From the NCBI GenBank assembly GCA_903789525.1, contig CAIFER010000001.1, positions 372,001 through 436,000 of the forward strand: a stretch of DNA of 64,000 bases. The letters are read 5' to 3'. Positions 1 through 8,628 of the stretch are shown here, one piece after another. Numbering within the stretch: the stretch's first letter is position 1; each line of letters opens with the position of its first letter. The notes beneath the pieces were generated by a model that worked only from the letters and a program-made list of their open reading frames with translations, did no database searches and was not told the DNA's origin. The position numbers and the translations under genes are program-made. Source of the stretch: an uncultured Aeriscardovia sp. GTDB taxonomy: Bacteria > Actinomycetota > Actinomycetes > Actinomycetales > Bifidobacteriaceae.

Positions 1-49
1 TAAGCCTCTAGAATTAACCGGACTCTCTGGGAAGTTTGGAGATGGATCA

Positions 50-1729
50 ATGAGTTCAGCTCTTACTTTTGCGCTGGCGCAGATTGATACGTGTGTTGGC
101 GATTTACACGGTAACTCTGAAAAAGTGATGAGCGCTGTTCGTCAAGCACACGCACATCAGGCGGACGTGGTTGTCTTCCCAGAAATGACACTCACGGGTT
201 ATCCGATTGAAGATTTAGCTTATCGAGATACGTTCCGGCGTGAAGCAGTGCGTGTTGTCCATCAGATCGCGAGTGATCTCGCTAATGAAGGCTTAGGGGA
301 TACGTACGTCATTCTCGGGTCAATTGGTCGTCCAGAAGGCGTTTTAACCCGTGAATCCACGAAACCACGCAACAGAATGCTGATTCTTCACTCTGGTCAT
401 GTGGTGGCGCACTATGATAAGCATTTTCTTCCCAATTACGGTGTGTTTGATGAGTATCGCATTTTCTCGTCAGGCAATAAACCACTCGTTCTCACCATCA
501 ATGGCCGAAGAATCGGTGTGGCTATTTGCGAAGATATTTGGCAAGACGGTGGCCCAGTAGCCGAACTCTCACATGAAAACATTGATGTGCTCGTCACTAT
601 TAACGGTAGCCCCTATGAAGAGGGCAAGAGTCAGACGCGCCTTGATTTTGCTCATAAGCGTGCTCAGCAGCTCGGTGTTCCAGTCGTGTACGTCAACCAA
701 GTCGGTGGGCAGGACGATCTCGTTTTTGACGGTTCTAGCTTCGTGATTTCGCCTGCAGGAACAGTGCTTGAACGCAGTCCTGAATTTGCCGAGGATGTAT
801 CGTATTGGACGCTTCCAGCACCATCTTCTGACAGCACACAGTTTGAATCACTCGAGCAGTCACGTACCACAATCGCCCCTGAAATGATCGGGAACGAGGA
901 AGTGTATCGCGCCTGCGTCCTCGGGTTGAAGGATTACGCTGCGAAAAACGGGTTTACAGGAGCTGTCCTCGGATTGTCCGGGGGAATCGATTCCGCACTC
1001 ACTGCGACGATGGCGGCAGATGCGTTCGGTGCCTCTCACGTGTGGGGCATCTCCATGCCATCGCAATTCTCTTCAGGTGGGTCGAAGACGGATGCTGAGC
1101 AGCTTGCTGACAACCTCGGCTGCCATTACGAGACACAGCCAATCGAACCGCTATACAAAGCTTTCCAACAGCAACTTTCGCTCTCGGGAACTGCGCAGGA
1201 AAACCTTCAAGCGCGTATTCGCGGTGTAATCGTGATGGCATATTCAAATTCGAAGGGTCTGCTTGCGCTCGCGACTGGCAATAAGTCGGAGCTTTCGTGC
1301 GGTTATTCGACGATTTACGGCGATGCCGTGGGTGGTTTCGCGCCCATCAAGGACGTCTTCAAGACGCGCGTGTGGGAGCTTTCTCGGTGGCGTAACCGCT
1401 GGGCTCGTGAGCATGGACAGACTGAGCCGATCCCAGTTTCTTCGATTACGAAGCCTCCGTCCGCAGAACTGCGTCCTGGTCAGAAAGATTCTGATTCGTT
1501 GCCGGAATATCATCTGCTTGACCAAGTGCTAGAGGCATATATCGAAAAAGCGCATGGTCGTGCTGATCTGTTATCAGATGGTTTTGATGCGAAGACGGTA
1601 GATACGGTGATGCGACTGGTGGATCGTGCTGAATGGAAGCGCCGTCAGTATCCAGTTGGTCCGAAAGTCAGCTCGCTTGCATTCGGTCGTGACCGCCGTT
1701 TGCCGATCACATCACGCTTCAGGGAGTAA
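50..1729 (+). CDS. nadE: Glutamine-dependent NAD+ synthetase
   Basis: Makes NAD+ from nicotinic acid adenine dinucleotide, ATP and glutamine-derived ammonia, in the cytoplasm. Residues 1-270 form a carbon-nitrogen hydrolase (glutaminase) domain with the Glu-Lys-Cys triad in VVFPEMTLTGYP, HYDKHFLPNYGVFDEYR and GVAICEDIWQDGG. Residues from about 285 on are the ATP-dependent synthetase, with the P-loop GLSGGIDSALT and the conserved LATGNKSELSCGYSTIYGD. At 559 residues it is close to the two-domain enzymes of bifidobacteria and shorter than the mycobacterial form. The ATG at 50 follows a GGAG. The gene is complete, and only 49 bases precede it, so its promoter is not visible. It leads a run of plus-strand genes spaced by less than 10 bases. 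Confidence 0.96.
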   Translation: MSSALTFALAQIDTCVGDLHGNSEKVMSAVRQAHAHQADVVVFPEMTLTGYPIEDLAYRDTFRREAVRVVHQIASDLANEGLGDTYVILGSIGRPEGVLTRESTKPRNRMLILHSGHVVAHYDKHFLPNYGVFDEYRIFSSGNKPLVLTINGRRIGVAICEDIWQDGGPVAELSHENIDVLVTINGSPYEEGKSQTRLDFAHKRAQQLGVPVVYVNQVGGQDDLVFDGSSFVISPAGTVLERSPEFAEDVSYWTLPAPSSDSTQFESLEQSRTTIAPEMIGNEEVYRACVLGLKDYAAKNGFTGAVLGLSGGIDSALTATMAADAFGASHVWGISMPSQFSSGGSKTDAEQLADNLGCHYETQPIEPLYKAFQQQLSLSGTAQENLQARIRGVIVMAYSNSKGLLALATGNKSELSCGYSTIYGDAVGGFAPIKDVFKTRVWELSRWRNRWAREHGQTEPIPVSSITKPPSAELRPGQKDSDSLPEYHLLDQVLEAYIEKAHGRADLLSDGFDAKTVDTVMRLVDRAEWKRRQYPVGPKVSSLAFGRDRRLPITSRFRE

Positions 1730-1737
1730 TCGCTCAG

Positions 1738-2250
1738 ATGGCACGTGTGACGCGAAAATTCTGGTACTTCAACATCCGCACCGGTCAAGTCGAGCACGGC
1801 CGACAATCTCGTATGACTGTGTTGCTAGGGCCATATCGGACGCGTGAAGAAGCGCAAGAAGCGTACCATATCGCGGCTCAGCGTAACGCGGCGTGGTTGA
1901 AAGATGAGCGGTTGCAACAAGCCCAAGAGCACCGCGATCAGCAGACAGATCACGACGGTGATATGCCATCGCAGCATAGGCACTCCGCGGACAGCGAAAA
2001 AGATGCCGCAGATACCGCCAGCGATGCTTCTGAGCGGAAAGATCATTGGGTGCCGTGGAAGGAATTTTTGGATCAACCTGCATCGCGCGAGCTTGATCGT
2101 GAAAAGCACGGCGCACCGGGGGCACCTTCACCGGTGACTGATATAGAGGGCGATGTGGGGTCGGTTTCTGATCCGAAAGATCCGCATAGCTTTGAAAATC
2201 AACTGAGCCGTTTTCAGCGTCGGCATCGTGAAATATTTGGGGAGGACTGA
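1738..2250 (+). CDS. Small SPOR-like hypothetical protein
   Basis: A 170-residue protein with no signal peptide or membrane segment. Residues 1-58 (KFWYFNIRTGQVEHG, then LLGPYRTREEAQEAY) resemble the short SPOR-related proteins of Actinobacteria, which have an aromatic strand followed by a 'GPY-TREEA' helix. SPOR domains usually bind denuded peptidoglycan glycans, but this version is cytoplasmic as written, so that role is not implied. The remainder is hydrophilic, acidic and probably disordered. It lies 8 bases after nadE and 2 bases before the RNase D-like gene, so it is likely cotranscribed with both. The family assignment rests on pattern recognition only. Confidence 0.7.
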   Translation: MARVTRKFWYFNIRTGQVEHGRQSRMTVLLGPYRTREEAQEAYHIAAQRNAAWLKDERLQQAQEHRDQQTDHDGDMPSQHRHSADSEKDAADTASDASERKDHWVPWKEFLDQPASRELDREKHGAPGAPSPVTDIEGDVGSVSDPKDPHSFENQLSRFQRRHREIFGED

Positions 2251-2252
2251 TC

Positions 2253-3566
2253 GTGCCAGCACAAGGTGTGCAATCGCTCTCGTCTGTAAGTAACCCCATT
2301 TTGGTGGCTGAACCGCGTGGAGGCGTTCCAGAGCTGACCGATACGCCTGCAAAGTTTGCCGCTGCACTCGATGATCTTGCTGGCTGCTCGGGGCCGCTCG
2401 CGGTTGACGCAGAGCGCGCTTCGGAGTATCGGTATTGGGACGGTGACGATGTTATTCAAATGCGTCGCGATGGATCTGCGACGTATCTTTTTGATATTCC
2501 TGCGCTTCTGAAGGCAGGGTGTCATGTGCAGGATATTACCGAGCGAATGCCTGATGTCGAATGGATTTTGCACGATGCAGCGCAAGATTTGCCGAGTTTT
2601 GCTGAGCTTGGGTTGCGTCCTTCGCGACTTTTTGACACGGAGTTTGCAGCCCGCTTTCTGAATATGAAGCATACGGGACTCGCAGCGTGTACAGCCGCAT
2701 TTTTAGGACTGACGCTGGCCAAAGAACATGCGGCTGCTGATTGGTCAGCTCGCCCATTGATGCGTGATCTGCGTAATTATGCGGCATTGGATGTCGAATT
2801 GCTCATTCAACTACGCAATGCAATGGATCGACAACTGAAAGCGTCCGGAAAATCAGAGTGGGCACGGCAAGAGTTTGATCACATTTTGGCACGTGGGCTT
2901 GCACCGCGACCAGCAAATCCCGAGCCGTGGATTCACGTTTCAAATATTACGAAACTTGGTGCTGATCGGCGTGCGCTCGGGATCGTCCGCGAACTATGGC
3001 TCACCCGTGATTACTGGGCTCAAAAACTCGATATTTCCCCTCAGTTGCTCCTAACAGATGCCACGATTATTGAGGCAGCAAAAATGAAGCCACGCAATAA
3101 GAGGCAGTTCGCGGCTATCAAGGGGTTGAATCATCGAGTGGTTAGAAAAACGGGAACGGAACAAGACAAGATGTTTGCCCGTTATATTCCTGTGCAGGAA
3201 AAAGTGAAGAAGCACGTGTGGCGAGATGCTATTAAGAAAGCACTAAAACTCCATCATTCGCAGCTTCCTGATTTGATGTCCTACAAAATTCATGATGGAA
3301 CGTCGTATCACAAGTCGATGAAGTATTGGCGAACACATCAGCCAGCACGATATGTCCGCTTAGAGCAAATGCGACGTGCTGTCGCTCAAATCTCCCAAGA
3401 TGTCGCGATTCCAGTCGATCTGATCATCAGGCCGCGTTTGCTCAAAGAAGTGTGCTGGGACGAAATTCAAGGCACGGCGATGATCGATCGATTCCGAGAA
3501 CGAGGTGCACGAGAGTGGCAGATCGGCCTTGTTTCAAAGTCCCTCTTGGCAATTAACATCGGCTAG
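2253..3566 (+). CDS. RNase D-like 3'-5' exonuclease with HRDC domain
   Basis: A DEDDy-type nuclease acting on RNA 3' ends. The three exonuclease motifs are visible: Exo I as LAVDAERAS (D-x-E), Exo II as WILHDAAQDLPSF, and Exo III as NYAALDVELL (Y-x3-D). An HRDC-type helical region follows at about residues 225-300. The C-terminal 130 residues match no domain I can name but are usual in the actinobacterial 'HRDC domain-containing' relatives. The start is a GTG preceded by GGAGG at a 7-base spacing, immediately after the stop of the previous gene. Mature-tRNA processing is the usual role of RNase D; the substrate here is inferred. A 13-bp palindrome, TGCCTTTAAGGCA (3570-3582), lies just after the stop. 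Confidence 0.88.
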   Translation: MPAQGVQSLSSVSNPILVAEPRGGVPELTDTPAKFAAALDDLAGCSGPLAVDAERASEYRYWDGDDVIQMRRDGSATYLFDIPALLKAGCHVQDITERMPDVEWILHDAAQDLPSFAELGLRPSRLFDTEFAARFLNMKHTGLAACTAAFLGLTLAKEHAAADWSARPLMRDLRNYAALDVELLIQLRNAMDRQLKASGKSEWARQEFDHILARGLAPRPANPEPWIHVSNITKLGADRRALGIVRELWLTRDYWAQKLDISPQLLLTDATIIEAAKMKPRNKRQFAAIKGLNHRVVRKTGTEQDKMFARYIPVQEKVKKHVWRDAIKKALKLHHSQLPDLMSYKIHDGTSYHKSMKYWRTHQPARYVRLEQMRRAVAQISQDVAIPVDLIIRPRLLKEVCWDEIQGTAMIDRFRERGAREWQIGLVSKSLLAINIG

Positions 3567-3616
3567 TGTTGCCTTTAAGGCAGATTTCACTGTTTTACTA
3601 GGAATTGGAGCGCAGG

Positions 3617-5134
3617 GTGAGAACCACAGTCAAGAAGCTCGATCCGACCAAGGTGAAGATGACTGTCACGGTCGAGCCAAAGGAGCTTGATCCTTATCTT
3701 AAGAAAACTCGTGAGGATATTGGTAAGCAGGTCAATGTCCCTGGCTTCCGCAAGGGGCATGTCCCAGGGCAAGTGATCGATGCCCGTTTCGGCTTTGCTG
3801 CTGTTGTCTCCGAGGCCGTGAATGACGCGGTTCCGGAGCTGTACTCCCAGGCCGTTGAGTCCAAGAAGCTTCACCCAATGGATCAGCCGAAGATTAACGT
3901 CGAAGCTGTTCCAATGAAGGAAAATGACGACACGAAGCTCAAGTTCACAGCTGAGGTTGAGGTTCGTCCAGATATCAAGCTGCCAGCTTTCAAGGGAATC
4001 AAGATTGAAATTCCTGAAGCAAAGGTGACAACGAAGGATGTCAACGACCGTCTTAACCAGTTGCAGAAGCGTTTCGGCACGCTTGTCGGCGTTGATCGTC
4101 CTGCAAAGAAGGGTGATTACGTCAATATCGATCTGACTGCCACCATCAAGGGCAAGAAGGTTGATTCACAGTCTGGTGTCAGCTATCAGATCGGTTCAGG
4201 CAACATGCTTGAGGGCATGGATAAGGCTCTGGAGACGCTGACCGCTGGTGAGAAGACGTCGTTCGAGGCACCACTTGCTGCCGGAAAGCACAAGGGTGAG
4301 AAGGCGACTGTCGAAGTCAAGGTCAACTCTGTGAAGGAAGAGCAGCTGCCAAAGCTCGATGATGATTTCGCGAAGGAAGCATCCGAGTTTGACACTCTCA
4401 AGGATCTGAAGGAGTCGATCAAGAAGGCCGCTCAGCAGGATGCAGGCGGACGTCAGGCTCAGCAGGCTCGTGATGCATTCATCGCGCGCTTGGAGGAAGG
4501 ACTGGATATTCCGGTTCCGAAGGGCGTTGCAGATAAGCTGACGAGCGATCATCTCAGCCAGAACGGCAAGGATGCGAAGAAGGCAACTGCCGCTGAGAAG
4601 AAGAAGGCTGCAGATGAAGCCGAGAAGGAGCTGCGCGATCAGATCGTTCTCGACCAGCTGGCTGATGACGAGAAGACAGAAGTCACCCAGTCTGATGTCA
4701 CGAACTTCTTGGGCACGATTGCTCAGCAGTACGGCATGGACCCGAATCAGTTCATTACCTCGATTGTTCGTAACAACCAGCTCGGTTCTGCTGTTGTCGA
4801 GGTTGGCCGTTCGAAGGCCATGATCGCCGGCATGCGTCAAGTCAAGTTCGTTGATAAGGCTGGCAAGACAGTTGATCTTTCTGAGTATCTTCCAGAAGAA
4901 GAAAAGCAGGAAGACAAGAAGTCCGCTCAGTCTGATGCTGATGCATCTGCTCAAGCCGCAATGACTGCCGCTGCTGTCGCCGATAAGATGACAGCAAATG
5001 GCGGTTCTTCTGACGAGGCTTCAAAGGCTGATAAGTCACAGAAGTTTTCTGAGAAGAAGAGCAAGTCGAGTAAGTCGGCTTCGAGCGCGAAGAAGTCGGC
5101 AAAGTCTACGAAGGCCACCAAGTCTTCAAAGTAG
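3617..5134 (+). CDS. tig: Trigger factor, ribosome-associated chaperone/PPIase
   Basis: Binds nascent chains at the ribosome exit tunnel. The N-terminal ribosome-binding domain has the signature GFRKGHVPGQVI. A FKBP-type PPIase domain (about residues 160-245, KKGDYVNIDLTATIKGK to VEVKVNSVKEEQLP) follows, then the helical C-terminal substrate-binding domain. The last 75 residues are a Ser/Lys/Ala-rich tail ending in repeated KSSKS/KSTKATKSSK blocks, as in other bifidobacterial trigger factors. I chose the GTG at 3617 (MRTTVKKLDPTKVK) because the family starts just before 'V-x-KLD' and a GGAG sits 6 bases upstream. A TTG 12 bases earlier is also open. A strong terminator follows. Location just before clpP1-clpP2 is the usual arrangement. 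Confidence 0.97.
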   Translation: MRTTVKKLDPTKVKMTVTVEPKELDPYLKKTREDIGKQVNVPGFRKGHVPGQVIDARFGFAAVVSEAVNDAVPELYSQAVESKKLHPMDQPKINVEAVPMKENDDTKLKFTAEVEVRPDIKLPAFKGIKIEIPEAKVTTKDVNDRLNQLQKRFGTLVGVDRPAKKGDYVNIDLTATIKGKKVDSQSGVSYQIGSGNMLEGMDKALETLTAGEKTSFEAPLAAGKHKGEKATVEVKVNSVKEEQLPKLDDDFAKEASEFDTLKDLKESIKKAAQQDAGGRQAQQARDAFIARLEEGLDIPVPKGVADKLTSDHLSQNGKDAKKATAAEKKKAADEAEKELRDQIVLDQLADDEKTEVTQSDVTNFLGTIAQQYGMDPNQFITSIVRNNQLGSAVVEVGRSKAMIAGMRQVKFVDKAGKTVDLSEYLPEEEKQEDKKSAQSDADASAQAAMTAAAVADKMTANGGSSDEASKADKSQKFSEKKSKSSKSASSAKKSAKSTKATKSSK

Positions 5135-5188
5135 GCCCAGACTGAACGACCAACTTGAAGTTATCGCTTCTGAGAAATGATGCGATCT

Positions 5189-5222
5189 GCCCGTGCCACG
5201 TAAAAATGGTACGGGCTTTTTC
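5189..5222 (+). terminator. Rho-independent terminator after tig
   Basis: A 10-bp stem, GCCCGTGCCA pairing with TGGTACGGGC across an 8-base loop, is followed directly by TTTTT. It separates tig from the clpP operon. Confidence 0.9.
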
Positions 5223-5357
5223 ATCTCTTTCATTCCTTTCATTTCCAGTAACATTTGCTCGCGTACAGCTGAATGTGCGCTCGGCGGAATGTGGCTGCGA
5301 CGTGCCGATGAGGGAGTAATCTCATGATTAGAACAAGTCAGAGCAAAGGAGTGCGTC

Positions 5358-5987
5358 GTGGAACGTCTCAACAGTCCATCACCACAACTTGATGATGGTG
5401 GAACGTCGGCAATGGGCATGAATCTCATTTTTAACCGGCTTCTCAAAGACAGAATTATCTGGCTAGGCTCCGAAGTTAAGGACGAGAACGCTAATCAGAT
5501 TTGTGCTGAAATGCTGATGCTTGCGGCCGAAGATCCGAAAAAGGATATTTGGCTGTACATTAATTCACCGGGTGGTTCCATCACAGCTGGAATGGCCATC
5601 TATGACACGATGAAGCTGATTGAGCCGGATGTGGCAACAGTCGGCGTTGGAATGGCTGCATCAATGGGTCAGTTCCTGTTGTCTAGTGGTACGAAGGGCA
5701 AGAGGTATCTGACGCAGCACGCTCGTGTTCTCATGCATCAGCCAGCTGGTGGCATCGGCGGTACAGCGACGGATGTGCGCATTGATGCTGAACTCATCAT
5801 GGACATGAAGAAGACGCTTTCGGAACTGACAGCTGAACAGACAGGTCATACATTGGAGCAGATTTATCAAGACAACGCGTATGATCACTGGTTCAATGCT
5901 CAACAGGCTTTGGATTATGGCTTTGTTGACCACCTTATTTCCGATAAGCAAGGTATGAAGCCTACTGATCAGAAGAAGGGGGAGTGA
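5358..5987 (+). CDS. clpP1: ATP-dependent Clp protease proteolytic subunit ClpP1
   Basis: Serine peptidase core of the Clp protease, working with ClpX or ClpC. The active-site Ser is in [14 protein letters not shown] and the His in [13 protein letters not shown]. The Asp is likely in the DNAYDHWF segment. [18 protein letters not shown] is the typical substrate-binding strand. Length of 209 residues is normal. It starts at a GTG with AAGGAG 6 bases upstream. The clpP2 start lies 2 bases after its stop, so the two subunits are translated together, as expected for the mixed ClpP1P2 tetradecamer of Actinobacteria. The 136 bases before it must hold the promoter. A ClgR-like site would be expected there, but I could not identify one with confidence. 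Confidence 0.96.
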   Translation: MERLNSPSPQLDDGGTSAMGMNLIFNRLLKDRIIWLGSEVKDENANQICAEMLMLAAEDPKKDIWLYINSPGGSITAGMAIYDTMKLIEPDVATVGVGMAASMGQFLLSSGTKGKRYLTQHARVLMHQPAGGIGGTATDVRIDAELIMDMKKTLSELTAEQTGHTLEQIYQDNAYDHWFNAQQALDYGFVDHLISDKQGMKPTDQKKGE

Positions 5988-5989
5988 CG

Positions 5990-6655
5990 ATGGCATCTGA
6001 AGAAGCTCAATTTGTCGCACGCGCACGTCGGCTTGCTGGCGGTGACATTGTTCACAGTCCAGTTGCTCGGTACGTTGTTCCTGAGTTCACGGAACGGACA
6101 CCGTACGGAGTGAAGACGGAGAATCCGTATTCTGCACTCTTCGAGAACCGCATCATCTTCATGGGCGTTCAGGTTGATGACACGAGCGCTGATGATATCA
6201 TGGCGCAACTTCTTGTGCTTGAAAGCCAAGATCCGAATCGTGACATCATGATGTACATTAATTCGCCTGGTGGCTCAATGACGGCCATGACTGCTATTTA
6301 TGACACCATGCAGTACATCAAGCCAGATGTTCAGACAGTGTGCCTTGGCCAGGCTGCTTCAGCTGCTGCAGTGATCCTCGCGGCTGGCACAAAAGGCAAG
6401 CGCTTAATGCTGCCGAATGCACGTGTTCTTATTCATCAGCCTGCTGTTGACCAGGGTTATGGTAAGGCGAATGAGATTCAGATTCAAGCGCAAGAACTGT
6501 TGCGTATGCGTACGTGGCTCGAGAAAACGCTTGCGAAGCACACCGGCCAATCTGAAGAGAAAATCCGCAAGGATATTGAGGTCGATACGATTCTGACTGC
6601 TCCAGAAGCGAAGAAGTATGGGATCGTGGATGAGGTTCTGCCACATCGCAAGTAA
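5990..6655 (+). CDS. clpP2: ATP-dependent Clp protease proteolytic subunit ClpP2
   Basis: Second ClpP paralogue. The catalytic Ser is in CLGQAASAAAVILAAG, the His in RVLIHQPAVDQGYG, and the oligomerisation strand is INSPGGSMTAMTAIYDTM. The ATG at 5990 is preferred because GGGGGAG ends 5 bases before it. A GTG at 5984 overlapping the clpP1 stop is also in frame. The product is 221 residues. Actinobacterial ClpP1 and ClpP2 usually form a heteromeric particle in which both rings are needed for activity. The gene ends at a strong bidirectional terminator shared with the opposing acyl-CoA ligase genes. Confidence 0.96.
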   Translation: MASEEAQFVARARRLAGGDIVHSPVARYVVPEFTERTPYGVKTENPYSALFENRIIFMGVQVDDTSADDIMAQLLVLESQDPNRDIMMYINSPGGSMTAMTAIYDTMQYIKPDVQTVCLGQAASAAAVILAAGTKGKRLMLPNARVLIHQPAVDQGYGKANEIQIQAQELLRMRTWLEKTLAKHTGQSEEKIRKDIEVDTILTAPEAKKYGIVDEVLPHRK

Positions 6656-6726
6656 AGCGTGAGAGCCTAAGGAATCAGAGAAATCATGCCAGGAGTGCAA
6701 CGCTGCTCAATCGGTGTTGCACCGAT

Positions 6727-6766
6727 AAGAAGAGGGAAGGGATCCGAAAATCCCTTCCCTCTTCTT
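6727..6766. terminator. Bidirectional terminator between clpP2 and the acyl-CoA ligases
   Basis: A near-perfect 17-bp inverted repeat (AAGAAGAGGGAAGGGAT and its complement) surrounds a short CCGAAA loop. The stem ends in A-rich sequence on the left and T-rich sequence on the right, so it can stop transcription from both convergent operons. Confidence 0.9.
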
Positions 6767-6786
6767 TATCTATCTTTTCTTTCGCT

Positions 6787-8616
6787 TTATTCTGTCTTAT
6801 TCTCGTTCTTCTTACGCGGAACGTAAATCTCATTGTTAATGAGATCTGCAAACTTTGCGATAATGAGCGAGCGACGAGCTTTGAGCGATGGCGTCAGCAA
6901 GCCATTTTCTTGCGTGAAATCAGTATCAAGAATCTTGAACTTGCGGATTGATTCAGCACGTGACACGTTCGTGTTTGCGGCGCGGACAGCACGATCAACT
7001 TCTGCGGTGATAATAGGGTTGCTCGCGGCCTCGTGCAAATCTGCGACCGGTGCTGCACCTTGCGACTTGAGCCAGTCGTTAGCAGAGGCGAAATCAATCG
7101 TGATGAGTGCTGCGATGAATGGCTTGCGATCCCCAATGACGAGGCACTGAGAAACAACCGGAGACGTCATAATAGCGGCTTCGAGAACGTCAGGAGAGAC
7201 ATTCTTTCCGCCGGCGGTGATGATGAGGTCCTTCTTCCGGCCGGTAATCGTAATGAAACCGTCATCGTCGATTGACCCTAGATCCCCGGTATGGAACCAG
7301 CCGTCAACGATTGTCTCTTTGGTAAGCTTTGCGTTGTTATGATAGCCGCGCGTGATGGACGGTCCTTTGATGAGAAGCTCGCCATCGTGAGCAACCTTGA
7401 AGCTCATGCCTTGCAACGGACGACCGACTGTTCCGATCTTGTAGCCAGAGACAGGGTTGACGCATGCTGGGGCGGCTGTTTCAGTCAGTCCATAGCCTTC
7501 CAGCAGCGGTAGTCCGCAGCCATTGAAGAAGTCGGCGATATGACGATCCAACGGTGCTCCACCGCAGACGATGTAATCGCAGTGTCCTCCCAGCACGTCA
7601 CGGATCTTTTGATAGACGATCTTGTCGTAAAAGCTATGACGGAAGGCGATGAGCGGTGAAATGTGACCAGCTTGCTGCTCACGACTCCATTGGCGGGCAA
7701 CATCAGCAGCACGATGGAAGATGTGTCCAGCAACACCGGACCCAGCGAGCTGCGTTGCCGCGTTGTATACCTTCTCAAAGACACGAGGAACGCCCAAAAT
7801 CAGTGTTGGCTTCGTGTACTTGAAGTCTTGAAGAATCGTGTGGAACGACCCCATTGCCAGCGTCAGCGTGCCAGCGATGGAGTAGAACTGCATGTATCGT
7901 GCCAAAACATGCGCTAATGGCAGGAAGCACAAGTACGTTCCGCCACCCTTACGCATGCCGATCTTTGACATCGTCGCTTCGCCCGAATAAATAATGGTGA
8001 CGAAGCTACCATGCGTAATTTCAACGCCCTTTGGCTTGCCGGTGGAGCCGGACGTGTAGACGATCGTAGCGAGATCAGATCCGTGAATTGATGAAACGAC
8101 AGACTCAAATTTCGCATCGTCAACTGTTCGACCCATTTCTCGGAACGTCCCGACCGCGTCATCGACAATTGAGTACGTTTCCTTCAGAGTCGTGCACTTA
8201 TCGCGGACAGCCATGATCTTATTGAGCTGCTGATTATCCTCAGCGAATGCAATCTTGACTTTTGAATCGTTGAAAATAGCTTGAATCTGTGCGGATGAAT
8301 TCGTTTCGTACACGGGGATTGTCACTGCGCCGACTGCCATAATAGCGATATCAAGTGCGGTCCACTCCCACCGGGTGTGAGAGACGATGGCAATGCAATC
8401 ACCTTTTTTGACGCCGTGCGCAATCAAACCTTTGGCAATCTGTGTTACGATCTCCAAAAACTGCGTGGCCGTGAAGTGGTTCCACGTCGTTGCATCCTTG
8501 CGATATTCAACAAGAATATCTTCAGGCGTCCGGTGAGCTCGTTCTTGAAGAATGGAGAACAGGTTACGGTCTTGATCCACGTCAATGAGAAGTGGTGAGC
8601 TGATTTCTTGTCTCAT
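6787..8616 (-). CDS. Long-chain acyl-CoA ligase (AMP-forming), copy 2
   Basis: ANL-superfamily adenylating enzyme of the COG1022 (FAA1) type, which activates fatty acids to acyl-CoA with ATP. Motifs in order: the P-loop YTSGSTGKPKG near residue 190, GYGLTETAAP near 380, and HTGDLGSIDDDGFITITGRK near 450, then the C-terminal ITAGGKNVSPDVLE, with a catalytic lysine in the final subdomain region. It has 609 residues, normal for the family. The ATG has AAGGAG 8 bases upstream. It lies 12 bases after the second ligase gene (8629-10743), with which it forms an operon. The two share layout and motifs, which suggests an old duplication. Chain-length preference cannot be read from sequence. Confidence 0.93.
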   Translation of the reverse strand: MRQEISSPLLIDVDQDRNLFSILQERAHRTPEDILVEYRKDATTWNHFTATQFLEIVTQIAKGLIAHGVKKGDCIAIVSHTRWEWTALDIAIMAVGAVTIPVYETNSSAQIQAIFNDSKVKIAFAEDNQQLNKIMAVRDKCTTLKETYSIVDDAVGTFREMGRTVDDAKFESVVSSIHGSDLATIVYTSGSTGKPKGVEITHGSFVTIIYSGEATMSKIGMRKGGGTYLCFLPLAHVLARYMQFYSIAGTLTLAMGSFHTILQDFKYTKPTLILGVPRVFEKVYNAATQLAGSGVAGHIFHRAADVARQWSREQQAGHISPLIAFRHSFYDKIVYQKIRDVLGGHCDYIVCGGAPLDRHIADFFNGCGLPLLEGYGLTETAAPACVNPVSGYKIGTVGRPLQGMSFKVAHDGELLIKGPSITRGYHNNAKLTKETIVDGWFHTGDLGSIDDDGFITITGRKKDLIITAGGKNVSPDVLEAAIMTSPVVSQCLVIGDRKPFIAALITIDFASANDWLKSQGAAPVADLHEAASNPIITAEVDRAVRAANTNVSRAESIRKFKILDTDFTQENGLLTPSLKARRSLIIAKFADLINNEIYVPRKKNENKTE

Positions 8617-8628
8617 TTATCAATCTCC

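Noticed and set aside
4196-4954. A 252-codon minus-strand frame opposite tig
   Set aside because: Leu-rich reflection of the Lys/Glu/Gln-rich trigger factor sequence; no start site.
5223-5357. A ClgR-type binding site upstream of clpP1
   Set aside because: The region has GCGCTCGGCGG-like pieces but not a convincing match to the motif as I know it, so I did not annotate it.
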